Source: a virus. From it: 22,364 nucleotides of DNA. A program made the translations under genes and the position numbers. The DNA lies in IMG/VR virus record IMGVR_UViG_3300022905_000068, positions 1 through 22,364 of that record; one strand, 5' to 3'. This document shows positions 15,851 to 22,341 of the stretch, piece after piece; the stretch's first letter is position 1, and the number at the start of each line of letters is the position of its first letter. Below the pieces are notes generated by a model, which saw only the letters and a program-made list of their open reading frames with translations, made no database searches and had not been told where the DNA came from.

Positions 15851-17005
15851 ATGGCTGTTGAATCCAAAATCAGAGAGCTCCTTGGCAAGGTCGGTGAAGT
15901 AGACACCCTTGTTGAAGAAGCTCAAAGCATTGAGGAAAAGGCTGGTTTACCAAACTCGAAAGATGTTGGTGACAAGACTATCCCTACACAGGGTGACTCA
16001 AATGCTAATCCAGAACAGGAAGACTTATCAGGATCAGATGACAAAGGTGGATTAACTTCACCTGTTGGAAAAGCTGCATCTGCAAAAGCATCCAAAGACA
16101 CAACACTGCCTAAAGGTAACGGCGCTGGACAAGCTCCAAACTATGACAGTGGCACAGACTCTGCGTCTGTTGTAAACAACCCAACATCTGCTGGCGTCCG
16201 CGAAGAGGAAGAAGTAGAAGTTGAAGAAGATCAGGAAGTTATCGCTGAAGATGAAGTAGAAGAAATTTCCGCTGAAGACGAAAGTGAACTAGTAGAGCAT
16301 GATATCGCTTCACTATTTGCTGACGAAGAACATCTAAGCGAAGACTTCAAAGTAAAAGCTGCATCTATCTTTGAAGCAGTACTAACTGCTAGAGTAGCAT
16401 CAGAAATTGACGCTATTGAATCTGACATTCGAGAAGAAGCAAAATTAGCGGAAGAAGAGTTCCGTACTGATATGGTCGAGAAGATCGATGCGTATCTTTC
16501 ATATGTTGCTGAAAATTGGATGAAGGAAAACGAACTTGCAATTGAGCGAGGACTCAGGACAGAAATTACTGAAGACTTTATCAAAGGCATGAAGGGCTTG
16601 TTTGAAGATCATTACATCGAAGTACCTGCTGAGAAGTATGACGTACTAGGTGAAATGCAGACTCAAATTGATGAACTGAAGACTAAGTTGGACGAGAACG
16701 TTGCAGAGAAAATTGCAATGGTTTCTGAAAAAGTAGCACTTCAACGTCAACAGGCACTAACTGAAGCGTCTACTGATCTGACCGTAACAGAAGCCGAAAA
16801 ACTTGCTAAATTGGTTGAGAACGTTGAGTTTGATACTGAAGACATGTTTGCTGAGAAAGTATCTGTAATCAAAGAGAATTATTTCCCTAAGGTTAAGGCT
16901 ACAACCGAAGACAAAATGCAAGATACGGTAGAAGAAGAATTCATTACCGAAAACAATGCAATGGCTATATACACGCAGTCTATTAGCAAAGCAGTCAAAA
17001 AGTAA
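15851..17005 (+). CDS. 22: Prohead core scaffold protein, T4 gp22 homologue
   Basis: A 384-residue major scaffold around which gp23 assembles; it is later degraded by gp21. T4 gp22 is 269 residues. Residues 1-30 are helical. About 35-115 form a low-complexity linker rich in Gly, Ser, Asp and Pro with the piece KTIPTQGDS (42-50), and 117-150 are strongly acidic. The remainder is long alpha-helical, probably coiled coil, with the family pattern LSEDFKVKAASIFEAVLTAR at 162-181 and EMQTQIDELKTKLDENVAEK further on. Several short Leu/Val/Ile-X-Glu sites of the kind cut by T4 prohead protease occur. The N-terminal linker accounts for most of the extra length over T4. AAGGAG precedes the ATG, and the gene has its own late promoter. 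Confidence 0.9.
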   Translation: MAVESKIRELLGKVGEVDTLVEEAQSIEEKAGLPNSKDVGDKTIPTQGDSNANPEQEDLSGSDDKGGLTSPVGKAASAKASKDTTLPKGNGAGQAPNYDSGTDSASVVNNPTSAGVREEEEVEVEEDQEVIAEDEVEEISAEDESELVEHDIASLFADEEHLSEDFKVKAASIFEAVLTARVASEIDAIESDIREEAKLAEEEFRTDMVEKIDAYLSYVAENWMKENELAIERGLRTEITEDFIKGMKGLFEDHYIEVPAEKYDVLGEMQTQIDELKTKLDENVAEKIAMVSEKVALQRQQALTEASTDLTVTEAEKLAKLVENVEFDTEDMFAEKVSVIKENYFPKVKATTEDKMQDTVEEEFITENNAMAIYTQSISKAVKK

Positions 17006-17010
17006 TTTTT

Positions 17011-17018
17011 TATAAATA
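17011..17018 (+). promoter_or_regulatory. T4-type late promoter upstream of gp23, TATAAATA
   Basis: An exact late -10 element in the 54-base gap between gp22 and gp23, preceded by a run of six T and 49 bases before the gp23 ATG. It fits the need for very high capsid protein expression. Confidence 0.85.
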
Positions 17019-17059
17019 GTAATAATATTATATACACAACCAAGTAAGGAGAAACTTAA

Positions 17060-18331
17060 ATGTATCTTTCAGAGCAATTACAACAGAAATGGAGTCCTGT
17101 CCTCGAACACGCTGACTTGCCTGCCATTAAAGACCCGCACAAGCGCGCCGTTACTACTGTTATTCTGGAAAACCAAGAGAAAGCTCTTCGTGAAGAAAAG
17201 CAAGCTCTGTTTTCAGAAGCAGCACCTAGCAACAGCGTAACTGGTGGCGGAATCGACAACTACGATCCGATTCTTATCTCATTGGTAAGACGCGCACTTC
17301 CTAACCTTATGGCATATGATGTCGCTGGCGTTCAGCCAATGACTGGACCTACTGGTCTTATCTTTGCTATGAAGTCACACTACGGCACACAGGCCGGCGC
17401 TGAAGCACTGTTCAACGAAGCCGATACTGACTTCTCTGGCGCTGGTGCTCATGACGGTTCTAACCCAGTAGATGGTGCTTACACAACAGGTACTGGCGTT
17501 GCAACAGCAACTGGCGAGGACTTCGGTGACAGTGTTACTCTTAATGAGATGGCATTCAGCATCGAAAAGACAACTGTTACTGCTAAGACCCGCGCGTTGA
17601 AAGCTGAGTACACAGTAGAACTTGCACAAGACTTGAAAGCAGTACACGGTCTTGACGCAGAAGGCGAGTTGAGCAACATCTTGTCTCAAGAAATTCTTGC
17701 TGAAATTAACCGCGAAGTAATTCGCACAATCTACAAAGTCGCTAAGCCTGGTGCTGCATCTACTGCAACTCCTGGTACTTTCGACTTGGACGTTGACTCT
17801 AACGGTCGTTGGTCTGTAGAGCGTTTCAAAGGCTTGTTGTTCAACATCGAGCGTGATGCAAACGTAATCGCACAAGACACAAGGCGTGGAAAAGGTAACT
17901 TCATCATCTGTTCAGCAGACGTTGCAAGTGCTTTAGCTATGTCAGGCGTTCTTGACTATACTCCTGCTTTGTCTACAGACTTAAACGTTGATGACACTGG
18001 CAACACATTTGCTGGTACATTGAACGGTCGTTACAAAGTATTCATCGATCCTTATTCAGCTAACACAGGCGCTGCTAGTCAGTTCTACGTTGCAGGATAC
18101 AAAGGTTCTAGTGCTTATGACGCAGGTATTTTCTACTGCCCATATGTTCCTTTACAGATGGTTCGTGCAATCGACCCAGCGACATTCCAGCCAAAGATCG
18201 GCTTCAAGACTCGCTACGGTATGATCGCTAACCCGTTCGTAACACAAGCCAATGGCACAACTGATGCTGATACGTTCACTGCTGATCGTAATCAATATTA
18301 CCGAGCCGTTAAGGTAACCAATTTGATGTAA
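17060..18331 (+). CDS. 23: Major capsid protein, T4 gp23 homologue
   Basis: A 423-residue HK97-fold capsid subunit. The N-terminal region LSEQLQQKWSPVLEHADLPA followed by IKDPHKRAVTTVILENQEK is the cleavable delta domain. The likely gp21 cut is after Glu53, in ALFSE/AAPSNS, the position corresponding to Glu65 of T4 gp23. The mature part has VRRALPNLMAYDVAGVQPMT followed by GPTGLIFAMKSHYG, the hallmark of the family, then YTVELAQDLKAVHGLDAEGE and the C-terminal PFVTQANGT with YRAVKVTNLM. It is about 100 residues shorter than T4 gp23 (521), which suggests a reduced or missing insertion domain. AAGGAG precedes the ATG. A strong terminator follows, so this gene ends a late transcription unit. Confidence 0.96.
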   Translation: MYLSEQLQQKWSPVLEHADLPAIKDPHKRAVTTVILENQEKALREEKQALFSEAAPSNSVTGGGIDNYDPILISLVRRALPNLMAYDVAGVQPMTGPTGLIFAMKSHYGTQAGAEALFNEADTDFSGAGAHDGSNPVDGAYTTGTGVATATGEDFGDSVTLNEMAFSIEKTTVTAKTRALKAEYTVELAQDLKAVHGLDAEGELSNILSQEILAEINREVIRTIYKVAKPGAASTATPGTFDLDVDSNGRWSVERFKGLLFNIERDANVIAQDTRRGKGNFIICSADVASALAMSGVLDYTPALSTDLNVDDTGNTFAGTLNGRYKVFIDPYSANTGAASQFYVAGYKGSSAYDAGIFYCPYVPLQMVRAIDPATFQPKIGFKTRYGMIANPFVTQANGTTDADTFTADRNQYYRAVKVTNLM

Positions 18332-18380
18332 GAAAAAGAATCCGTAAAGGACAATTAATTTTCCTTAGGACAATTTTAAG

Positions 18381-18405
18381 AGCGCACTTCGGTGCGCTTT
18401 TTTTT
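18381..18405 (+). terminator. Rho-independent terminator after gp23
   Basis: A perfect 7-base stem AGCGCAC/GTGCGCT closed by the very stable TTCG tetraloop is followed by seven further T residues. It lies 50 bases after the gp23 stop. The late promoter of the next gene begins five bases downstream, so capsid and tail-tube-like transcription are insulated. Confidence 0.93.
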
Positions 18406-18409
18406 GCCT

Positions 18410-18417
18410 TATAAATA
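18410..18417 (+). promoter_or_regulatory. T4-type late promoter after the gp23 terminator, TATAAATA
   Basis: An exact late -10 element, five bases past the terminator T-run and 29 bases before the ATG at 18439. It restarts late transcription for the second gp19-type gene. Confidence 0.83.
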
Positions 18418-18438
18418 ATACAGTAACTAGGAGCTATC

Positions 18439-19026
18439 ATGGCATACAATCCAATAACAAATGTAGCAGAAGCAGGATATACCGGCGCATCGAATCCAGA
18501 TGAATTAGATTTTCTTAGACCTACTGGGTTCAAGTTTCAGATACACAACATTCCAAATGTATCCTTCTTTTGTCAGGCAGCTAACTTGCCACAGATGTCT
18601 ATTGGTTCTCCTGAAGTAGAGACTCCACTATCAACTCTTGCGTTTCCCGGTGACAAGCTGAGATTCGGTGAGCTAGTTATTAGATTCCTCGTACAAGAAG
18701 ATATGGCTAATTACAAAGAATTGTACGACTGGATGATAGGCTTGGGTTCTCCTGAAGACCATAAACAATTTACAAAGTATATAGATGGACAACGATACCG
18801 ATTTCCGAATCAAAATCAAAGAGCTAAAGACCTTGGTCAGTTCAGTGATGCTGATCTTTTCGTTCTTGATAGTAATAATAATCCTTCAAATCGTATTTCT
18901 TTTGTAGACTGCTTCCCGATTAGCTTGGAAGGTCTAGATTTCGACATTAGCTCTGGTGATCAAAACTACTTTGTTGGTGTCGCAGCATTCAGATATCGAC
19001 TGTTTACAGTAGAATCGGTCAAATAG
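18439..19026 (+). CDS. Second gp19-type tail tube family protein
   Basis: A 195-residue protein. LRPTGFKFQIHNIPNVSFFC followed by QAANLPQMSIGSPEV, then FGELVIRFLVQEDMANYKEL followed by YDWMIGLG, and the final SFVDCFPISLEGLDFDISS and FVGVAAFRYRLFTVESVK match the general layout of T4 gp19-like tail tube folds: an N-terminal strand pair, a central helix with DW, and a C-terminal beta strand carrying an aromatic pattern. It is clearly distinct from the gp19 at 11944-12459. Genes in this position next to gp23 are a feature of marine T4-like phages. Possible roles are a tube initiator like gp54 or gp48, a tube terminator, or a specialised tube ring. It lies alone between a terminator and the uvsY promoter, with its own late promoter and AGGAG site. 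Confidence 0.75.
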   Translation: MAYNPITNVAEAGYTGASNPDELDFLRPTGFKFQIHNIPNVSFFCQAANLPQMSIGSPEVETPLSTLAFPGDKLRFGELVIRFLVQEDMANYKELYDWMIGLGSPEDHKQFTKYIDGQRYRFPNQNQRAKDLGQFSDADLFVLDSNNNPSNRISFVDCFPISLEGLDFDISSGDQNYFVGVAAFRYRLFTVESVK

Positions 19027-19029
19027 TAC

Positions 19030-19058
19030 TTGACTTCTATACCGTAATGCGGTATAAT
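19030..19058 (+). promoter_or_regulatory. Sigma70-type promoter of uvsY (TTGACT, 17 bases, TATAAT)
   Basis: The -35 element TTGACT (19030-19035) and a perfect -10 TATAAT (19053-19058) are separated by exactly 17 bases. This is the form used by unmodified host RNA polymerase and would give early expression of uvsY, uvsW and the genes behind them. It starts three bases after the preceding stop codon and is followed closely by a late promoter. Confidence 0.8.
19038..19056. repeat. Inverted repeat TATACCG/CGGTATA inside the uvsY promoter
   Basis: A perfect 7-base inverted repeat with a 5-base centre (TAATG) fills most of the spacer of the uvsY promoter and overlaps the first bases of its -10 element. 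No T-run follows, so it is not an intrinsic terminator. Its position is that of an operator for a dimeric repressor, but no binding protein is known from the sequence. Confidence 0.6.
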
Positions 19059-19061
19059 ATG

Positions 19062-19069
19062 TATAAATA
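19062..19069 (+). promoter_or_regulatory. T4-type late promoter upstream of uvsY, TATAAATA
   Basis: An exact late -10 element four bases after the sigma70-type -10 and 24 bases before the uvsY ATG. It gives the recombination operon a late promoter in addition to the early one. Confidence 0.78.
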
Positions 19070-19085
19070 AGACCTCGAGATTATT

Positions 19086-19529
19086 ATGATAACATTGAAA
19101 GAACTCCAAGACTCTTGGGCTGTAGACTGTAAGATTGATGAACTATCACTTGGCAAAGAGTCTACACGCACGCCTGAGCTACACTCAAAATACCTAAATC
19201 ACATGTCAGATGTGCGTTTGCATTTGCGCAGATCACAGGCTGCTCTATACAAATTGCGCAAGGTAAAGACATCGTACTTTCGCGGTGAACTGTCTAGAGA
19301 AGAACTCGTTGCACTAGGATGGGACCAATGGCTAGGACCCAAGCCGCTAAAATCTGATATGAATGAAATGCTCGATTCAGATGATGATGTGATTGAACAA
19401 ACAAACAAGGTTGAGTACATTGCAACTGTCGGTGATTTTTTAGAGCGAGTTTTACGCAATCTAAATAGTAGAACGTGGGACATCAAAAACAGTATAGAGT
19501 GGACTAAATTCACTAACGGACTTTTGTAA
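19086..19529 (+). CDS. uvsY: Recombination mediator protein UvsY
   Basis: A 147-residue protein; T4 UvsY is 137 residues. UvsY forms rings that help UvsX recombinase displace the single-strand binding protein gp32. The N-terminal half shows the UvsY pattern: a short helix LKELQDSWAVDCKIDELSLG, then TPELHSKYLNHMSDVRLHLR, then a Lys/Arg-rich stretch ending YKLRKVKTSYFRGELSREEL. The C-terminal half has the acidic linker SDDDVI and a helix VGDFLERVLRNLNSRTWDIK with NSIEWTKFTNGLL. Direct coupling to uvsW through a one-base overlap of stop and start supports the call. It has only a weak ribosome binding site (CGAGA), but both an early- and a late-type promoter. Confidence 0.83.
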   Translation: MITLKELQDSWAVDCKIDELSLGKESTRTPELHSKYLNHMSDVRLHLRRSQAALYKLRKVKTSYFRGELSREELVALGWDQWLGPKPLKSDMNEMLDSDDDVIEQTNKVEYIATVGDFLERVLRNLNSRTWDIKNSIEWTKFTNGLL

Positions 19530-21019
19530 TGATAACAGTGACTAAAAAGAATGAAGTATATTTGATTGTAGACTGCGATGTTAGCACTCTACAAGAGATC
19601 AATGACTTCTTTACTTTTGAAGTACCAGGCGCACGATTTATGCCAGCGTACAAGTCACGCATGTGGGACGGCAAAGCTAGACTGTTTAACATCTATGCGA
19701 AAGAATTACCAGTAGGCTTGCTATCATATCTAGAAGGATTCGCAAAGCAGCTAGAATACACCATAAGTATAAATATCGACGTTATCGGCGACCCGGTATC
19801 AAATTCATATATCGAAAACTTTACAAAGGAGTTAAATCTACACACTAATGGCAAACCAATTGAAGCCCGTGATTATCAAATTGAAGCCGCGTCTACTGCA
19901 ATTCGCTCAGGACGCCAACTCTTACTTAGCCCCACTAGCAGTGGTAAGTCTCTCATTCTTTTTACCCTGGTTCGTTATTATCAGCGCCTAGGAAAAAAGC
20001 AACTCTTGGTTGTCCCGACCACTTCATTAGTGGAGCAAATGTACGGGGACTTTCAAGACTATGCATCAGAAACAGATTGGCAAGCATCTGAAAATGTCCA
20101 TCGTATATACGGTGGTAAAGAAAAATCAAATGAATTTCCAATCACAGTAACAACGTGGCAATCTGTATACAAGTTTCCAAAGAAATGGTTTGAGAAATTT
20201 GATGTTGTATATGGAGACGAGGCGCATTTATTTAAAGCAAAATCACTAACTAGCATTATGAATAAATGTGAGAATGCGCCTTATCGCTTCGGTGCTACTG
20301 GTACGCTTGACGGAACAAAGACACATAAACTGGTATTAGAAGGCTGCTTCGGACCAGTGATAAATGTCACTACCACAAAAAAACTCATGGACGAAGGTAG
20401 CATCGCTAAATTAAAAGTGAACTGCATCGTCCTACAATACCCTGACGAAGAAAGGAAAAAAGTCAAGGGAATGTCATATCAAGAAGAGATGGATTATCTC
20501 GTATCTAATGACAAGAGAAATGTGATTCTCAGAAATCTAGCAACTACACAAAAAGGGAACTCTCTCGTACTATTTCAGTATGTTGAAAAGCATGGCGCAA
20601 TATTGTACGATATGATTAGACGCAAAGTATCTGATGGTCGCCCCGTGTATTTCGTATACGGCGGCACTGATACTGATCAGCGTGAGCAGATTAGAGCATT
20701 GACAGAGAAAGCAAATGATGCTATAATTGTTGCATCATATGGTACATTCTCTACAGGTATCAACATAAGAAACCTGCACAATGTTATCTTCGCATCACCT
20801 AGCAAGTCCCGAATAAGAAACTTACAGTCTATTGGTAGAGGGCTTAGGAAAGGTGACGACAAAACTACATGCAACCTATATGATGTTGGCGATGATCTGT
20901 CTTGGAAGTCTAAGAAGAACTACACACTGAACCACATGATTGAACGAATCAAGCTGTACAACGAAGAAAGTTTTGACTACAAGATAGTAAATCTTGATGT
21001 TTATGGGGAAAAGAAATGA
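19529..21019 (+). CDS. uvsW: DNA/RNA helicase UvsW (superfamily 2)
   Basis: A 496-residue helicase; T4 UvsW is 503 residues. UvsW unwinds R-loops and branched recombination intermediates and shifts replication from origin-dependent to recombination-dependent initiation. Visible motifs are the Q-type region EARDYQIEA (112-120), Walker A SPTSSGKS (134-141), the DEAH box YGDEAHLF (228-235), GATGT (255-259) and the arginine finger motif QSIGRGLRKG (433-442). Before the helicase core, the first 110 residues form the small N-terminal domain typical of UvsW (DVSTLQEINDFFTFEVPGAR and YKSRMWDGKARLF). The start overlaps the uvsY stop, and the stop overlaps the start of the glycosyltransferase gene. Confidence 0.93.
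   Translation: MITVTKKNEVYLIVDCDVSTLQEINDFFTFEVPGARFMPAYKSRMWDGKARLFNIYAKELPVGLLSYLEGFAKQLEYTISINIDVIGDPVSNSYIENFTKELNLHTNGKPIEARDYQIEAASTAIRSGRQLLLSPTSSGKSLILFTLVRYYQRLGKKQLLVVPTTSLVEQMYGDFQDYASETDWQASENVHRIYGGKEKSNEFPITVTTWQSVYKFPKKWFEKFDVVYGDEAHLFKAKSLTSIMNKCENAPYRFGATGTLDGTKTHKLVLEGCFGPVINVTTTKKLMDEGSIAKLKVNCIVLQYPDEERKKVKGMSYQEEMDYLVSNDKRNVILRNLATTQKGNSLVLFQYVEKHGAILYDMIRRKVSDGRPVYFVYGGTDTDQREQIRALTEKANDAIIVASYGTFSTGINIRNLHNVIFASPSKSRIRNLQSIGRGLRKGDDKTTCNLYDVGDDLSWKSKKNYTLNHMIERIKLYNEESFDYKIVNLDVYGEKK
20699..20727 (+). promoter_or_regulatory. Perfect sigma70 promoter consensus inside uvsW
   Basis: TTGACA at 20699-20704, a 17-base spacer and TATAAT at 20722-20727, with TGC directly before the -10 (extended -10). 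All twelve core bases match the bacterial consensus. It lies within the uvsW helicase motif region, about 290 bases ahead of the glycosyltransferase start at 21016, and reads in the same direction. Function is inferred; the match could in principle be imposed by codons. Confidence 0.6.
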
Positions 21020-21912
21020 ACGTGAAAGCATACATCATATCTTACTTTGGCAGTAAGGATGAACCAGAAGCGAGAAGCATCCGGGTAGAAAATCACAAAC
21101 AGCAAATTGAATTCTGGCGAAAGACTTGTCCTAATATGGAAATTAAAGTTTTAGCACAAGACTATTACGCAGATGAGTATATACCTGGCGTTCAGTATTT
21201 ACCGCATGCTTTGGTACCGCCTGGGAAAGCGAGAAACGTATTGCTTGAGGCTTTCTATGCAGATAGCACACATGAGTGGGCGTTGTTTATGGACAACGAT
21301 GCTATACTAAAAGAACACGCAGAATTCTCACACACAGGTATCAACATATGTGACGTACTCACAGAATACCCAGAGAATTTTGAGGGTGTTGATCTGTTCT
21401 TCCCTCACTGGGACGGTAGACCGGGAGACGGCGCATTCAAAGACAAGTACAGCAATCTTGATAAAAATTATCTCAATGTTAAATGGGACGATGAGTTGTG
21501 CTTTGATAGAAAGTTTGGCTCTATGAAAGGTACGATGTTCTTTCTAAGAAAAAATGATGCCAAGGTTATGTTCAACGAAGAGTTTGATTATGTAGATGGA
21601 CAATTAGTAGTAGGTGAAGATGATTTCTTTGCACTTGAATGTGCGATGAATGGTTATGGCACTTACATTCTAAGAAACATTATGTTGAAAGAGTTTACCT
21701 CTCCTAGTACACACGCTGGAGCACAAAACACTCGTAAAGCAGAGATGGATAAAGGTGATAAGATCTTTAGTAGAATCTATGGCTTACCTGCTAGTCGCGG
21801 GCAGTGGTATAAATATGTAGGAAGACGATATGGTATATATCTTGATAAGAGAATAACAAGACCATACACAAAAGATTATGTAGTTAACACATTGGAGTCT
21901 CTTTTTGCATGA
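21016..21912 (+). CDS. Putative GT-A family glycosyltransferase
   Basis: A 298-residue predicted nucleotide-sugar transferase. AYIISYFGSKDE at the N-terminus is a typical first Rossmann-like strand. PPGKARNVLLEAFYADS (68-84) corresponds to the GxARN helix, and WALFMDNDA (88-96) carries the DxD-type metal and nucleotide motif (Asp93, Asp95). GEDDFFALECAMNGYG (200-215) carries the acidic motif near the acceptor, and STHAG (231-235) provides a possible metal-binding His. No membrane segment is seen, so a soluble cytoplasmic enzyme is likely. The acceptor is unknown: modified DNA, a virion protein or host glycan are all possible. T4 DNA glucosyltransferases are GT-B enzymes and are not related. 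The start overlaps the uvsW stop and the stop overlaps the next start, so it belongs to the recombination operon. Confidence 0.7.
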   Translation: MNVKAYIISYFGSKDEPEARSIRVENHKQQIEFWRKTCPNMEIKVLAQDYYADEYIPGVQYLPHALVPPGKARNVLLEAFYADSTHEWALFMDNDAILKEHAEFSHTGINICDVLTEYPENFEGVDLFFPHWDGRPGDGAFKDKYSNLDKNYLNVKWDDELCFDRKFGSMKGTMFFLRKNDAKVMFNEEFDYVDGQLVVGEDDFFALECAMNGYGTYILRNIMLKEFTSPSTHAGAQNTRKAEMDKGDKIFSRIYGLPASRGQWYKYVGRRYGIYLDKRITRPYTKDYVVNTLESLFA

Positions 21913-22283
21913 GTGATACAATAAGAATTTTTAAACTGATAACAGGTGATATAGTTATTGCTATGATTGATAATGCGTATACACAAAATTTGAATGATAC
22001 TATCAATCTCACTTTTCCTGTTGAAGTTATCACATTATACAAAGAAGCAGGGAAGGACATGCGTGAGAGATTTAACTTGAAGCCTTGGCAAACTCTCTCA
22101 AGCGCGGATTCAATCACTATAAATAGTAGTGTAATACTTTATATTACTGAACTAAAAACAGAGTATGCGTCAGAATATATGGCAACAGTTGAACATTTTT
22201 ACTTGGGAGGAGATGACGAGGGAGAGCTAGAAGATGAGCTACCAAATCTTATCCCATCTGATAGTGTAACAAAGATACATTGA
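21909..22283 (+). CDS. Small conserved-looking protein, possible Sm/SH3-like fold
   Basis: A 124-residue protein of unknown function. It starts with MSDTIRIFKLITGDIVIAMI, a strand-turn-strand with an ITGD turn reminiscent of Sm/LSm or SH3-like beta barrels. LTFPVEVITLYKEAG follows, then LKPWQTLSSADSITINSSVI followed by LYITELKTEYASEYMATVEH. Comparable small proteins with a KLxTGE/D start and an LxPW centre are, as I recall, frequent in marine T4-like phages, but none with a known role comes to mind. The C-terminus is acidic (GGDDEGELEDELP). The ATG overlaps the stop of the glycosyltransferase gene (ATGA). An exact TATAAATA lies inside this gene at 22118-22125. Confidence 0.7.
   Translation: MSDTIRIFKLITGDIVIAMIDNAYTQNLNDTINLTFPVEVITLYKEAGKDMRERFNLKPWQTLSSADSITINSSVILYITELKTEYASEYMATVEHFYLGGDDEGELEDELPNLIPSDSVTKIH
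22118..22125 (+). promoter_or_regulatory. Candidate intragenic late promoter, TATAAATA
   Basis: An exact late -10 element near the 3' end of the last gene, 158 bases before its stop. It could serve a gene beyond the window edge. It is less secure than the intergenic ones because the distance to any visible start is long. Confidence 0.35.
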
Positions 22284-22312
22284 TATTATTCCTTTCAATC
22301 GCAACATAGCGA

Positions 22313-22341
22313 AGTATACAGCAAACTAAATACGTTGTCAA
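22313..22341 (-). promoter_or_regulatory. Near-consensus sigma70 promoter on the opposite strand
   Basis: On the minus strand, TTGACA (22341-22336) and TATACT (22318-22313) are separated by exactly 17 bases. They are preceded by an A/T-only stretch (22364-22345) that could act as an UP element. Transcription would run leftward, antisense to the 21909-22283 gene. No credible minus-strand gene follows within the window. Confidence 0.5.

Noticed and set aside
16231-16590. Serine-rich minus-strand open frame of 119 codons in gp22
   Set aside because: Ser codons arise from reversed Glu/Asp/Ala codons of the scaffold; no independent signals.
17375-17875. Open frame of 166 codons on the minus strand within gp23
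   Set aside because: It lies wholly inside a confidently assigned capsid gene, is Cys-rich without a family pattern, and has no ribosome binding site or promoter.
19768-19775. TATAAATA inside uvsW
   Set aside because: It is far from any gene start and explained by the codons for Ser-Ile-Asn-Ile; probably chance in AT-rich sequence.
21808-21815. TATAAATA inside the glycosyltransferase gene
   Set aside because: It lies about 94 bases before the next start, further than the intergenic set, and the codons for Trp-Tyr-Lys-Tyr explain it; not strong enough to list.
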